Shown piece after piece: positions 1 to 12,287 of a stretch of 64,000 nucleotides of DNA. The notes under the pieces are model-generated. The model had not been told where the DNA came from. It was given only the letters and a program-made list of their open reading frames with translations, and ran no database searches. Within the stretch, counting starts at the first letter, position 1, and every line of letters begins with the position of its first letter. The position numbers and the translations under genes are program-made. Source of the stretch: Cryphonectria parasitica EP155 (lineage: Eukaryota > Ascomycota > Sordariomycetes > Diaporthales > Cryphonectriaceae); NCBI RefSeq assembly GCF_011745365.1, contig NW_024468911.1, positions 800,759-864,758 on the forward strand. Direction: 5' to 3'.

Positions 1-3000
1 TGCGGCGAAGCCGAAACCAGAAGGCATCCCCTGCCCGCCGCCGAAGCCACTCGTGGGACCTGGAACACTGGTCGGTTGAGGGCCCGGGTATTCGCCACTG
101 CCCATCAGGCCGGAGAAGGCCGCGTTCGACACCGCTGACTCGTTCCAGAAACCGTTGGTAGAGTTCATACCACCGAAAGAGTATGGCGAGATGAAGGGCG
201 GCGGTGGTGAAAACCAGTCAGAGAGGCCACCAGCTTGTGGTAGAGGCCTCTGCTGCTGCTGCGGCTGTGGCTGTTGTTGCGGATGTGGCTGTCTTTGTCC
301 GTTATTGACATGGTGCGGCAAGGCAGGAACGGTGAATGTAGGTGTGCGATGAGAGTCTGGTTGTTGAGGAGTTGCTTGCTGCGGACTCGCACGAGCACTG
401 GGCGTTGAAGGTGTTTCGCCCCGCTCATACTTGATTTGGACCGGAGGTAGCTGCTGCTGCTGCTGCCCTGGGCCTAGAGGCATTGGATTGCTGTATGCCA
501 TCTTTGGTGTCGGGCTTCCTGCTGTGCCGGGCGACATGGTGTGTGGTGGAGAAAAGGAGTGTGAACTAGCCGTATTTGAGTCCGGGGGTGTTGGGATTTG
601 GTCCAAACGCGTGTTCGTGGGAGAAGATTGCGTCTGATGAGAGTTTACAGGTGGTGGTGGTGGCGGCCGCAGGTCTGTCGTAACCGGAGGTTCACCTGGC
701 GACGGCTGCTTGAAATCAGGCGGAAAGTATCCATAGGAAGGCCGGCGGCCGTCCATAGGGTCGCTGGAGGGATTCTTGAAAATGGAGTTGGACCGGAACG
801 TCGGCTGTTGGAATGGGTTTGTATCAAAATTAAAGACGTTCATGTTCTCAGGTGCGTCCACAGTGTAGCCGAAGACAGGTTGAGTGAAGACAGGGCGCTG
901 TTGGTTCTGCGCATAAGCCGACCCATTCGATATTGTCGTGGGCACGGAATTATCGGAAGCCGCTGGTGAGTCGCTGTCAGCTAGCAGAGGTGATGTGAAA
1001 GCGCTCGGCGCCGCGTCCGAGGGGTCGTCGTTCGTGTCGTAGCTCTGCAGACAGGCCCTCCCCAGGACGGAGTAGAGTTGCGACGCATTCTTGGTGCCGG
1101 GCCAGCGTTCAGAACACTGATCGATGACATCCAAAGCAACGTTGATGATCTCCTCGACTTCTTCCTTGGAGTGCTCTTCCCTCACTTCGCGATACGAGAT
1201 GGCCCACAGGAGGACGTTAAGTGACATGTTGAGGCAAAGCACAAATTCCCACGTGATGTCGACTGCGGATTTCTTGATCTGTTGGTTTGACAGGTTGATG
1301 GTGTACACTGAGGAGTCATAGCATATCAAAGCTGAACGACTCGTCGGTCTAGGAATCTGGGGTGACGGCCGATGAAGGCTGATCACCATAGTATGGTATC
1401 GACCAGTGAACCTGTGGTTGTTTTAGCTTTTCGACCCCGGACGGATGGTGTGGGGGAGAGAATAATTACCATGGTTTGCACCACACAGGCTCTGCCGGGG
1501 CCGTGTCAACCCATTCCTTGATCTTTCGCTCCATTTCGAGAAAGAGAGGGCTGCTCGCATCCTTGGGCTCTGAGCGCTTCTTCTCGTACAGGATCCTCCG
1601 AATCTCGGCCTCCCGCAGGCGCATCTTACAGAAGTGGATTGCGACCAGCTTCTTCTCGCTGGGTGTTCCGGCCTGGATGCCCTGCTCCGTGATAAACTCG
1701 TCGTCGACAGTCGTGAAGAACTGAACATCAATAAAGTCATCGCCCTTGGCGAAACCATTCGGCCGCCCCATGGACTGTGCAAGACCGAGCTCGTCTCCGG
1801 TGACGATCCAGCTCAGCCGGCGGCGCATGTCCATTTGCAGGGCATCGATCAGACCCATATTGTAGCCGGCAGAAATGGTCTTTTCATCAGCCAGACCAAG
1901 TTGCTGACATATTCGGGTGGCAAGACCGATAATGTGGAAAACGACGTTACGAGTGGGCGTCAAAAGGGAGTATAAAGCGATCAGGATCAGACATTGTAGC
2001 GTCTTTAGATCCTTGGTCCGAATGACGTCCTCGAAATGTTGCATGGCTGCCAGGTAGTAACTATCGGCGAGACCTGCATACTGGATATCGAGCTTCTGCA
2101 AACTGATGGCAAGCACCATCCTCACCACAAAGTTCTTGTACGAATCATTATTGCCATCCTGGACTTCTTGCAAATCCCTCGCGAAGACTTTCTCGTGCAG
2201 AATCGGGGTGAAGTACTGTGCTGTACACATGAGTTAGCATGCCGGTGTCGGAATGCAATTCGATTCTTGAGCTAGGACCGCCAGGTACCATACCTCTCGA
2301 CATGAAGACTTCGACGAGCTTGTCTGTGATGTGCGGCGAGGGCAGAGTTGAGGCGGGCAGCTCGCTGATCATGGGAAAGCTCTTCTTGTTGGCAGCATGA
2401 CCGGCAGGCCCGCTGATGCTTGCGCCCGAGTCAACAATGCTCTGCATCCGATTCAGGCGGTCTAACCTCCTGGCCCGCACATCGGGTATAAGTTCTGATA
2501 TGCGCTGAGAATCCGTGTATCGCTTAGCCTGTTCCATGAGCAGCCGGGTCATGGCAATACCAGAACTTGGGCCCAGGTACCGGGGCGTCTCGTCGGACTC
2601 GTTCAGTTTGACGAGGCCACCAGGCCGCACGAGATCTTCGGCGCTCTCGGGATGGTCATTGTCTTCGTCGGTGTATTGCGAGAGCTCGGCCTCAAGCTGC
2701 CGGACCTTCTCCTGCAGCTTGACCACGTAGAACCGGCTGATCTTCTTCCCCCGGGTCGTGTCGAAGTATTCACAGACGGACCCAGATCGTTCACACGGGA
2801 GGCATCGAGGGAGTGTTGGATCACATCGTGTTTTTCGCTAGAATCGGGAGATGCATTGTCAGCTCTGTGTTATAGCCACAGGGACGGATCGAGGACCATC
2901 CAAAGGATGGTATCCTGCGGGAATGCGCCAGAGGAGTGAAGGGCTTTTGGGCAGGAGGTGAAGTGTACTTGCCTGTCGACAGCGGCAACACGCGGTCAGA

Positions 3001-3188
3001 GTATGTGCGATGCGGTGCGGATTGCCTTCCTCCTCGTCTCGGTGCGAGGTTGGAGGCCGTCGTAGGGGAGTAGCGGACTGAACTGGCTGGGGGAATGTGG
3101 ACGGCGCTTGCGGATGGAAGAAGTATTGCTGCGGTTGTCGAGGGATCATGGAGCCAAGTCCCTGCTGGAAGACGGCGGCGGCGTCCAT
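1..3188 (-). CDS. Zn2Cys6 transcription factor with fungal_trans domain, partial (3' end beyond window)
   Basis: Four exons are read on the minus strand: 3188-2973, 2837-2294, 2220-1470 and 1411 to the window edge. They join in frame into at least 974 codons. Residues 67-94 form a canonical CX2CX6CX6CX2CX6C binuclear zinc cluster, followed by a basic linker and a leucine-rich coiled coil (about 105-125). The middle region matches the fungal-specific TF domain (PF04082), including an RRRLSW segment, a GRPNGF segment and a VDDEFIT segment. The C-terminal third is low in complexity, rich in Q, P and S, and typical of an activation region. Intron 1 interrupts the zinc cluster after CRCRQ and has a GCAAGT donor, so it is a GC-AG intron. 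Introns 2 and 3 are ordinary GT-AG introns (2293-2221, 1469-1412). The target genes cannot be told from sequence. It should act in the nucleus as a DNA-binding regulator. The domain call is firm, but the regulon is unknown. Confidence 0.9.
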
Positions 3189-5982
3189 GTGTAGCTGTCC
3201 CCGGTCTGGACGACACTGCCTCTATAGGCTCTGTATACTGCTCGTGGTCGAAGGGTATCCTTACGGCAAGATGTTACCACGACGCGGACCTGCGAGCCTT
3301 CCTTTGAATACTGGGACTGTTGTCTACGTCTCGTGATGAAGTGCCGTGTTCAAGGGCGCACACAGAGGTCTTTGACGACGAGTGTTTGTATGCATGAGAG
3401 CGGGCGTTGCTGGCGGTCCGGAAAAGAGGTTGTCAGACAATCCGAGGGAAATACGATCAGGCTGTGCTCGATGGCACCAAGTAGATTGCAACGGACAACG
3501 AGGCTGTTGTTCCAGAGGCTATGGTGGGTAGTCAGTAGGACGTATGTGCCATGTAGTGGATATTGGGCCTAAAAACGAGGGTAATGAGGTTAAAGGTCCA
3601 AATACGCCATGGCATGGCTAGTCACGGTGGAGAGAGGACGATTTGGCACCAAGCAACGGGAAACACTGGCACTGGGTTCCGTTCCGTTGATCGACTCTGC
3701 AGTTGCGCGCCCCTTCCATTGTGGGGAATCCAGCACACACGCGCCTATCTGTGCAAGCAACCCAAGAAGAGAGGGGAACAGAGAGTCAGGCTCCGAGGGA
3801 GGGAAGGAAAAGACCCCACCGGCCTAACAACCCCCCTCTCCCCTCTCTTCTCGCCGTCTCTCATAAGCCCCACCTGCCCTTCTGGCCCCTGGATACTAGG
3901 TACATCCACCCTGTGCAGTGGTGTGCCGTGTGCTGTGGTACCACTCATCAGCCCCTCACAGCACAGTACGTCGGCAGCAGCGCAGCTGTTGGGTGACATA
4001 ACCCAGGCCGATTGGCGGGGATTCTCTGACAAGCTGAACCTGGCTTCGGCAGTCAAACTTGGTCTGCTACGAGAGCTCTCCGAGGTGCCAGTAATAAATT
4101 TCTAGAAAGTCTTCAGCAGATCTCGCGGACCAGGGACCCTTTCAGCATGCATGACTGACAGAACTTCTCGAACTTTGTCAAACAGATAGACCTGCCCCTG
4201 TCCAAAACACAAGTCTGCATAGCATAGTAATATGATTGATCTATAGAGTACGAGCCCTCTCCTCCAGGGCTCCACCCCCTATTTGGGCAGTGGCTGTGGA
4301 AGGGAAAATTTTCAGATTCCCAAATCTGTCCGTTAATGAACAGTACCTGCAGGTAATCCACGCCCGGATCTGTGTGCTGCCCTCGAGACCAGGCTAGGAT
4401 CATCAGCTGCTTTGTGTGCCTGGACCCCTTTTCACTCTTCCGGAAACGATGCTCCACGGCAAGGGCCTCGAAGCAAAGTAGGAGGGCAGATCTATAGTTA
4501 GCCCAATGACGTAGAGCAATTGTAGAGTGCAGTTGTGTCGATGTTTTCAACTAAAAAATACTGCAACAGTGACGCAGGGAGCGAATGGGACATTCTCACG
4601 TCACATGTTATGCTCTCGTTGATGTACAGGCCGTAGAGCAGCCGAAATATGGTTGTCCATTGTATATACGGCGGACAAAGGATTAGCGAGACGTCAGAAT
4701 TCAGCAGGTGATGAGAAAGCGCCCGAATGCTACCTTCACCTCAAGATCGGGAATTTCTTTGATCAGGTTTGCACATAAGCTTATTTTTTTCTTCTTCAGC
4801 CCTACTCCCGAATGAGCCAATGCTATGCACCAGATGCGTGGGAGAGAAATATTCTTGGCATGCGTACAGCCGTTTCTGGTCCATACGTGCAGGTCTGGTA
4901 GGTTTCTCTCACCCACTGGCTGGCGCAGACATATCTCGGACCGAATGTAGCAGTGAACTCATCACGTACAAGCATACGGGCCTTTCATTCGTGGCTGAGT
5001 CATATGCATACATGTGCATGACTAACACTGTGTGGATGTGTGCTTTGGAGTCGTCACTTTTTTTACGCTCAAGACGAGAAAGGCCATTCTTAGCACTATG
5101 CTGGTTGGTGGGATGGCAGGGGGGAATGAAAAGAAAGAAGAAAAAAAGAAAAAGAAAGTGAAGCCTATACTGTTACTGTGTTTTGTCGCGAGGGTGCTAG
5201 GAGTTAGGGGGTTCGGGTTTTCCCATCCCCCTAAATCGTGGCTGTCTGCTGGAGCGCGACGGGCTTAGCCTCTGAGGAGGAAACGACCTATCCCCGCACC
5301 CCCCCTCAAGAGCGACCCATACGCTGAGAGCCCGCTCAGGTCACTGTACATCTTACTGTACTGGGACTGCAGTACATTTCCAGGTACCTTCCCACTTACC
5401 ACAGCATCAAGTATGGTGGTATGCGCCCGCCCGCCCCCACCTGGGTAACCCTTGAGTGCACAAGTCTCAACTCTGGATTGCTGGGGCTGGGTTTGGGGCT
5501 GGGCTGTCGTCGTTGCTTCCGCTGTTCTCACGACGTCTTCACAAACGCTGCATGTCTTCGTCAAGGCCCCTCATCACCTCCCCAACAGAACCCTGAAGCT
5601 CTCGACAACCCCCAACGACATCTAGCTCCAGAAACGCAACCCGACACCAATCGTCACCTCTTTCCGATTCTACCGTGACTGCAACGTGGCGCCAGACAGC
5701 GGCTTGTTGTTTTTTCTCATCACACAGCTGAAAGGGCTCATCTGTGATAGTCACTGCGCCGTGCCGCGCCGTGCCAAGACTCTTTCACGTCGTTGAGAAG
5801 GTTCGCCACTCTTCACTGGCTTCCTCCAGACATACCTTACGACTGGACCCCACCGTACGGACATGTTGCGTCTCTCCGCGACTTGACCTGCACTCCTTCA
5901 AGGCGAACCACGGTCCGCTTTCCCCTCCCAATCACATAGCGCCGCTGCCGCCACTAGCAATCCAGGACGAAGACGAGACGAC
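3189..5982. promoter_or_regulatory. Long divergent intergenic region between two Zn2Cys6 genes
   Basis: No convincing gene is present in these 2.8 kb. ORFs such as 3563-4105 (+) and 4113-4550 (-) have no recognisable domain and erratic composition. The stretch holds CT-rich tracts (about 3825-3860) and A/G-rich tracts (about 5127-5160). Long 5' leaders are common for fungal regulators, so much of it is probably promoter plus 5' UTR of the two flanking transcription factors. Confidence 0.5.
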
Positions 5983-8614
5983 ATGCCGAGGTCGAGCTTC
6001 TCCGACAACCCTTTGTTACGGGTTTCGAGGCCTGTGTCGGCCTGCTCGAGATGTAAGGCACACTGGCGCGCAACACACCGAGTCCATGTTCTTCTTTGTT
6101 GTCCTACCGCTAACGTCCACACACTCAGGTCGGGCCGCCAAGGTGAAGGTGACTGATCACTTTTCTTCTTGTCAAATACGTCTACGTGTATGTGTGTGTG
6201 CGTGTGCGAGCTAACATGACAATCCAGTGTGATGGAAAGCTTCCTGCTTGCACGGCGTGTGAGAAAGCCGGCCGCGAGAATGAGTGCTCCGCTGCGAACG
6301 ATCAATTCGCTCGTGGCAAGGAAAGGAGGTAAGGGAGCATTCAGATCCGATCTCCCATCTTGTTCGGCACGCCCAGCCTACACGACGCTAAGAACTAACA
6401 TTATGCAGCTACGTCGCCGCTCTCGAGTTGAGGATAGAGAAGTTGGAGAGGAGGCTAGATTTCGCGCGCTCTCGGAAAGCCTCAGTCGCTAATTATGAAC
6501 ACGACGGGCCACCGTCTCGAGAGCACGCCCAAGATCGCAAGGACTCGCTTGCGAATATCCGAGCCGCCATACACCGGAAGGCTGAACGGAAGAGAGAGAA
6601 CTCTGATGTCAACACGCTCATCTCAGACTTTGGTTTCCTGTGAGTCTCGGCTTCCTGGTCTTGTTGTACGCAACATCACACACTGACAACAGCGCAAAAA
6701 GCTCTGTCAATGCCACCACGCGCGACTTTGAACCGACTGTTAGCAACATGACGTTTGCTCGACTCGTCCTAGCTGCAGTGACAAACGACCCTCTTCCCAA
6801 ACCTCAATCCTCTGACATGCCTGCACGACAGACGGCGCAGGCCATCATCCAGTATTATATGGCAAGCATCTACACGCTGTTCCCTCTCTTCTCAGAAACA
6901 GTTTTGATGACGGCACTGGACGACATGTACCAGCAGGACCGCCACGTCGCCAGCGCGGGCAAGTGGCTCGTATATATGGTCTTGGCGATAGGCTCAATGG
7001 CCCAGTCCCGCAGCAACAAGGACAATTTCTACAAGGACGGTGTTGACTTCATCTCTCATGCTTTGCAATTCGCGGACCGGGCTCTGCAGCCCGGATACGT
7101 CACACAGATCCAGTCCCTGGCCCTGTTCACCCAGTTTGCAATGTTGGATCCAGCACATTTCGATAGCTGGCATCTCATCGGGTTTACCTGCCGCGCTGTC
7201 GTAGACCTGGGTTTTCACCAGGACCCGCCGAGTCACTCACAAGCTGATAGGGCGACCCTTGATATGCGGCGCAAGACTTTCTACTGCGTCTATGCTCTTG
7301 ACAGGTGGGTTTCTCCCAAAAACCACCCTTGAAAACAGATCCTGGTCTTTCGTTGCTGACATTCGACCTTAAAAATCAAGGGCAATCAGCATGGTCCATG
7401 CTCGTGCGTTCTCTTTCAGCGATGACTCGATCCACGTCGAGTTCCCAGCCATGTCCGGCATTGGCCGCATAGCGTCTGTCTCAGGAACCATTACTGGACC
7501 GCAATCCCATGACCCTGCGATTCTCTTGTTCCAGCTGCGGCGCATCCAATCACACTGGTACCAAATTCTCATCCAATCAGACCCCAACCAACCTATCGAT
7601 GGCATCGAGGGCGACGCCACCACGTTTATTTGGCAGGTGTGCCAAGACATGCGGGAATGGGACGAATCCCTACCCGAAACCTTACCGATTGGCATCCGCG
7701 AGCTGTTTGATCTCGAGCTCAAGTACAGCTACGTCTACTGTCTCGCGCCCAGTGCTCGCGCCCCTGTTATGACAGCGTACGGGCGCGCACTGATCTTCGA
7801 GTACGCCATCTCCTACCTGGATCATATCTACGGCTTGGCACACGGCGGTCCTGATCCCAACCCGGCATTCTACACGTATCACGACGCGTTGAGGGTTTTC
7901 TTCATGGGCAGCCAGTTCATGGCTGTCCTTCGTGATTCTGGAGACGCTATACTCGCAGGGGCCTCAGTCCCCCTGCCTATGGCGATACCAGGCAAGGCGC
8001 CACCACCTCCGTTACCTGCGAGGACGAGCAATGAGGACAATTTGTCACGGAGTCTTCGGTGCCTGGAGGGGGTCAAGCACACCCTCAAGAAGTACGGCGA
8101 GAGGTGGACGGACGCCGAGAGCCTGGCGACGAGCTTCGACAAGCTGAGCGAGGATCTTATCCAGGAACTGAAGAGGAAACAGCAGCAGGGCATCCAGTAT
8201 ACACCCACGCCTCCGCAGCATATGCAGCGGCAGCCACAGATGCACATGCAGCACCGCCACCAACTCTCAAACCCTTCGCCGCAACATGCGCACATCCCCG
8301 TCACGATGCCGGCCTACATACCTGGACAGATGGCAATGCCCATGGCTGGGCCTGCAATACCACACCAGATGCATCCTGGGCAGTATCAGATGAACATGCG
8401 TCCACAACAGTCGCCCATCCAGACCCAGATGAGTATGCGCTCACAGCAATCACCCATTCAAATGACGGGATCACCGATGCACGCGAGCATTCCGATGCAC
8501 CAAGGCCCACAGCCGATGCACCAGCAGCACCTGTCGAATGGAGCACAGCACTCGCCTGAGGTGAAGTGGGAAAACGTCGACATCTCTCACATGATGAGAG
8601 GGGGTGGAATGTGA
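5983..8614 (+). CDS. Zn2Cys6 transcription factor with a microexon-split zinc cluster
   Basis: Six exons join in frame: 5983-6052, 6129-6148, 6228-6328, 6409-6639, 6693-7304 and 7390-8614, giving 752 aa. The zinc cluster is complete only after splicing: C21, C24, C31, C38, C41 and C50 (CX2CX6CX6CX2CX8C). Its centre (RAAKVK) is carried by a 20-nt second exon. A SYVAALE segment and a heptad-like helix follow, typical of the linker and dimerisation region in this family. The central part has the fungal_trans pattern, with a YALDS segment, an FSDDSIHVEFP segment and a conserved helical core. Residues beyond about 620 are rich in Q, M and P, including repeated MHMQ-like and QSPIQ units. The start is the first ATG after an in-frame TGA at 5884. 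This should be a nuclear DNA-binding regulator; its targets are unknown. Confidence 0.9.
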
Positions 8615-9320
8615 GATGGCATTGGACAACAATTTTAGCTCTGCTTGGAAATGACGACACAAGTATTAGATCTCCTATGGTGGTGAGCATTGGCTCTGGG
8701 CTATTATCATTGTTATTTATATTGGGCATGTATGTGTACTTCTTGTGTCTAGGATACCTTATGATCTCACGAATGCATCAATCGGAGTACCATGTCTTTC
8801 CCAAGTCTGGCCTGACTTATGGCATGGTGATGTCGAAATGTACCTTGTTGCTATCATCTCACTTATCGCCACCATTCTGGCTTCAAGGCAGCCTAACTCA
8901 TGACTCTTGTCATCCTTTCACCCCAGTAAATGCAGTGGGACAGATGGCGAACATGCTATGCTTATGACCTTTCTTTGGCTTGTTTCTTGGCTATAATGCA
9001 ATGATGCCATGGGCGTCTTGTGCAAGGAGGCAAGGGCACAGACTTGCACAAAAAGGTGAGACCTGTTGGCGACATTTCGGACACTTGCCATTCATCACAG
9101 CCGCAGGGCTTTGAAAATGCCAAGATCGCTCACTCCCAAGTATTTATTCAAGTAGCAGCCTCGAGGACTGTTTGTATTACCTTGTTATCACACTGGATTC
9201 CACTCTTCTTCTTCAATCTTCTTCTTCCAGGTGACTCCCATCGCAGCAAGGACCTAATTATTACAGACTGCTCCCCCCACTTTCTTTTCCCAAAATAGAA
9301 CAAACGAAGAGAAGAAAGAT
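8615..9320. other. Intergenic region
   Basis: This is the 3' flank of the regulator and the promoter of the GFA-type gene. I see no ORF with coding character. A polypyrimidine stretch lies about 9207-9233, shortly before the downstream start. Confidence 0.5.
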
Positions 9321-9936
9321 ATGGGCGCTCCCTTCCCACCCCCGACTGGCGAATTTTCTCAACACCGCGCCAACTGTCACTGTGGCGCCGTACGCTGGGC
9401 CTTCTCCATCTCGCCGCCGCTGTCTCAGTACCCTGTAGTCCGTTGCAACTGCTCTGTCTGCCAGCGCAATGGATATCTGCTCGTTTACCCGACCAGGGAG
9501 AACGTCCGGCTCGAGAAAGGTGATGGTGGTGGGGAGGAGGAGGGGAAAGAGAAGGAGGGAGGCAGTGGTGCGATCGGATCCTATTCCTTTGGAAAGGGGA
9601 TGGTGTCGCATAAGTTCTGTAGGCGGTGCGGCAGTAGTGTGTTCTTCGAGGTAGAGGCTCCGCCGCAGGAGGTTGTGGTCGCTGCGGAGGCCGAGGGGCG
9701 GACGGTGCCCTGTGTCGTGGGGATGAATGTGAGTGATAGCCCCCCCCCCCCCCCCACCTCTTTTGTTTTCTGATTCATTCCCCCTTTTTCTCTATCTGCT
9801 GTTCTTGGATGGACTCTATGTGATGGATGCTGAGAATTGTGCCTGTTAGGTTCGTATGATTACTGGACTGGATATTGATAAGTTGGTCATTAAGGATGTT
9901 GATGGGAGGAGTAGAGAACCTCAATATACTGTCTGA
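9321..9936 (+). CDS. GFA / CENP-V-type zinc-binding protein
   Basis: Two exons (9321-9728, 9850-9936) give 164 aa. The protein has the cysteine pattern of the glutathione-dependent formaldehyde-activating (Gfa/CENP-V) fold (PF04828): CHCG near the N-terminus, CNCSVC about residues 45-50, and CRRCGSSV about residues 99-106. Members bind zinc. A few handle S-hydroxymethylglutathione, but most fungal copies have no proven substrate, so the enzymatic role is left open. An acidic Gly/Glu/Lys insert (about 64-80) sits between the zinc motifs. The intron starts GTGAGT, carries a run of 16 C and ends in TTAG. The downstream exon continues the fold with MITGLDIDKL, which supports the splice model. Confidence 0.85.
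9740..9755 (+). repeat. Poly-C tract within an intron
   Basis: A run of 16 C lies just after the donor of the GFA-type gene intron. Its length is likely to vary between isolates and sequencing runs. Confidence 0.9.
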
Positions 9937-11759
9937 GAGCTGACTGGGTGTTGTAGGGACATCTGCAGTGGTTTGGCTGCAGCGAAGACCACGGGAGGAA
10001 ATGTCACATGAGCTTTGCGAGACAAGTCGAGCATGTTAACTATACCTGCCTGTGACGTGTTATGATGTTGGTCTAAACACCAGACACATCCCGCGGATTG
10101 ATGGTACTGGATATGGATGTACTTATTTTCAACACATTCGCCTACTTCAAACAGCCTTCTCTTGCTAATGCTGTTAACAATGCCACTATTGCTGAATCAA
10201 CGTTATGTAGATTGTGGACTGAGAGAAACGAGGAACTCAGGTTACAGCAGATGCAAAAACTCTAAACTATCATAGAGTAATTACTTGGATTGCCAGGAAT
10301 ACCACCGTCTCAAGGAAAAGCTTGATTACAAAGCCATGGCCCTGTTGAAACAATATAACAGATTCGAGGCCTATGTACCCTTTTTACAAGCAAATTCATG
10401 CAAGAGGCTTCTTTCCTGCCTCTTTCAGATAATGTTCGTCACTGCTCCTCGAATACGGATGGGCTTTTCACTGTAGATGTGCATGTGGGAATGAGAAAGC
10501 TGGAGGTTGGCCGACTTGACGTCCTCAATGGACGACACAAATATAGAACATACTTCAGATAACAATTCGCCCAAGAAAATCCCGTTTCAGACTGTCATGT
10601 TATTTGTAACACACATCAACAAGATGCCGCAAGATGGCATGAGCAGAGCTCGGGTCACACGGCGCGCCCCCACAGTACAAAGAAAGAGTGGATAGAATAA
10701 GGGCAGGCAAAAGTCTGAGGGTTTCTCGGAATTACTTATCGCAAGACAGGCAGAGAAATCGAACATCGCATCCATCTTACGTATGTATGTGCTTGTCGGG
10801 AAGTCTTCAGGTGTCTTCGAGATTCTCCCCCCCCCCCCCCCCCTAAATACACAACCAACATCACAGAGGGATGATTACAGCCTCGGGATTCGCTCGTTGG
10901 CATCAACATGACCCACTCGTCAATTCGACATCTCATGAAGTGGTTTCTCCATCGTTGCCACTGTTTGGTGAACTCCACGGATGACGAGTGCATGTGCATT
11001 GCCCCTTTCCGATACAGCTGTCCAGGTCAAAGCTGGCCACGCATCATAGCAGGTCTGCCGTTTGTAACCTTAGTGAGCGAGGGGATCTGTGGAGCCCATA
11101 TGATCCGATGAGCTCAAAGTGATGCTACGATTGTCCGCAGCAAGTCGACTTTCACTCTCGCAAATGTACCAACGGTGTGGCTGGCAAATTTGCCTCTTGT
11201 GCGTCCAAATGCTCACAAGAAACACCCCTAGAAGCCGAAGAAAGCGCTGCTAGGTGGAGATCTTTTGGATTTTATGCATGACATATTTTATTTCCGGGCC
11301 GCAGCGAGAAGTTGGCGCCTGCGGGTGTGTCCGGAGTCCCAAGCCCGGAACCCGCCCGTGGCCCTGCAGCAGAATCGGCCCACCGTTGCGTCGATTGCGG
11401 CTGATCCATTGCTCGATGGCCTGACTGAGAAGTCCCCGTCGCTGCAGGTTAGCATCACATCATTCGACCATTCGGAACCCTCTGACCCTCGTTGTTTTCG
11501 TCGCGGAACCTCGTCGTGATTTTTAAAAAGGGCTTGGAATCTCCTTTCTCTGGGCCATGTCTCGATTCTTTTTTCTCGAAAGACATACTTTACAAAAGCA
11601 ATTCATTCGCACCACCAATTTCATCTCGAGAGACGTTCTTCAGTCAGCCACAGTACATCCCTCCGTCATATCACTACGACACACAACAAAATCAGTCCCA
11701 CTTTTCAACCCGCCTATAACACCTCGAACAAGTCATCGCACATATCGAACAACGCAGCA
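9937..11759. other. Intergenic region without a supported gene
   Basis: Only short ORFs without coding character are present. A 17-C run lies at 10827-10843. The last 200 nt are CT- and CA-rich and look like the 5' leader of the following small gene. Confidence 0.5.
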
Positions 11760-12287
11760 ATGATGATGAGCACGGGGGCAAAACGCATGATCACGACGAC
11801 AACCAGAGTCTACCCACCCATTCCTCCCATGTCTTCGCCAGTGTTCTCAGCTCGTCGGGGTCTGGGAAACATTAGATGGTACGTCACAAACAAACAAACA
11901 AAAAGGAGAAGAAAAAAAAAGAAAAAAAAGAGGAACAAAAAGAAAAAGGGCGGTTGAGGCGGCAAGCTAATATTCTTTTGTTCCCAGGGTGCCGACAATA
12001 TTCGCACTGGTTAGCATAGGTTCGTTCCCAATCGGTATCAGAGCAAGAGAAAAATAACATGGTTGTTTGTACAGGAATTAATGTGCGTGTTTGCAGGGTA
12101 TGGGGTCTCGGCCTACAGGCGTAGGCAGATCGAGAAGTACTCTGCACGGTCGGCCGACTTCGAGAGGCAGCAGGCCCAGCGACGAAGGACCGACGCGATG
12201 CTGATGGATGCGTATGGCGAGAAGTCAAGTCTGGAAGACTTGCAAAATGCGATGGCGACATACGAGGCTCAGCGAAGGCAACTGTGA
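11760..12287 (+). CDS. Small single-TM protein, probably mitochondrial, unknown function
   Basis: The three-exon model (11760-11878, 11988-12019, 12097-12287) gives 113 aa. The introns start GTACGT and GTTCGT and end CCCAG and TGCAG. The N-terminus is basic, with Thr, Ser and Arg and few acids, and ends in a SARRGLGN segment, resembling a mitochondrial presequence. One hydrophobic stretch (VPTIFALVSIGYGVSAY, about 41-57) follows, then a charged, Arg/Gln-rich helical C-terminus. The TM segment is assembled from the 32-nt middle exon and the start of exon 3, which argues that the splicing is real. Three ATGs open the ORF (11760, 11763, 11766) and the true start is uncertain. I do not recognise the family. 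Inner-membrane location is an inference. Confidence 0.7.

Noticed and set aside
598..969. Open frame opposite the first regulator
   Set aside because: It is antisense to the C-terminal exon, and its product is low in complexity with no domain.
2840..2970. GT donor (GTACAC) for the first intron of the left regulator
   Set aside because: It joins out of frame and reaches a stop at once, while the GC donor restores the full zinc cluster.
3563..4105. 180-codon plus-strand ORF
   Set aside because: There is no domain, composition is irregular, and it includes CT-rich leader-type sequence. It probably belongs to 5' UTR or promoter.
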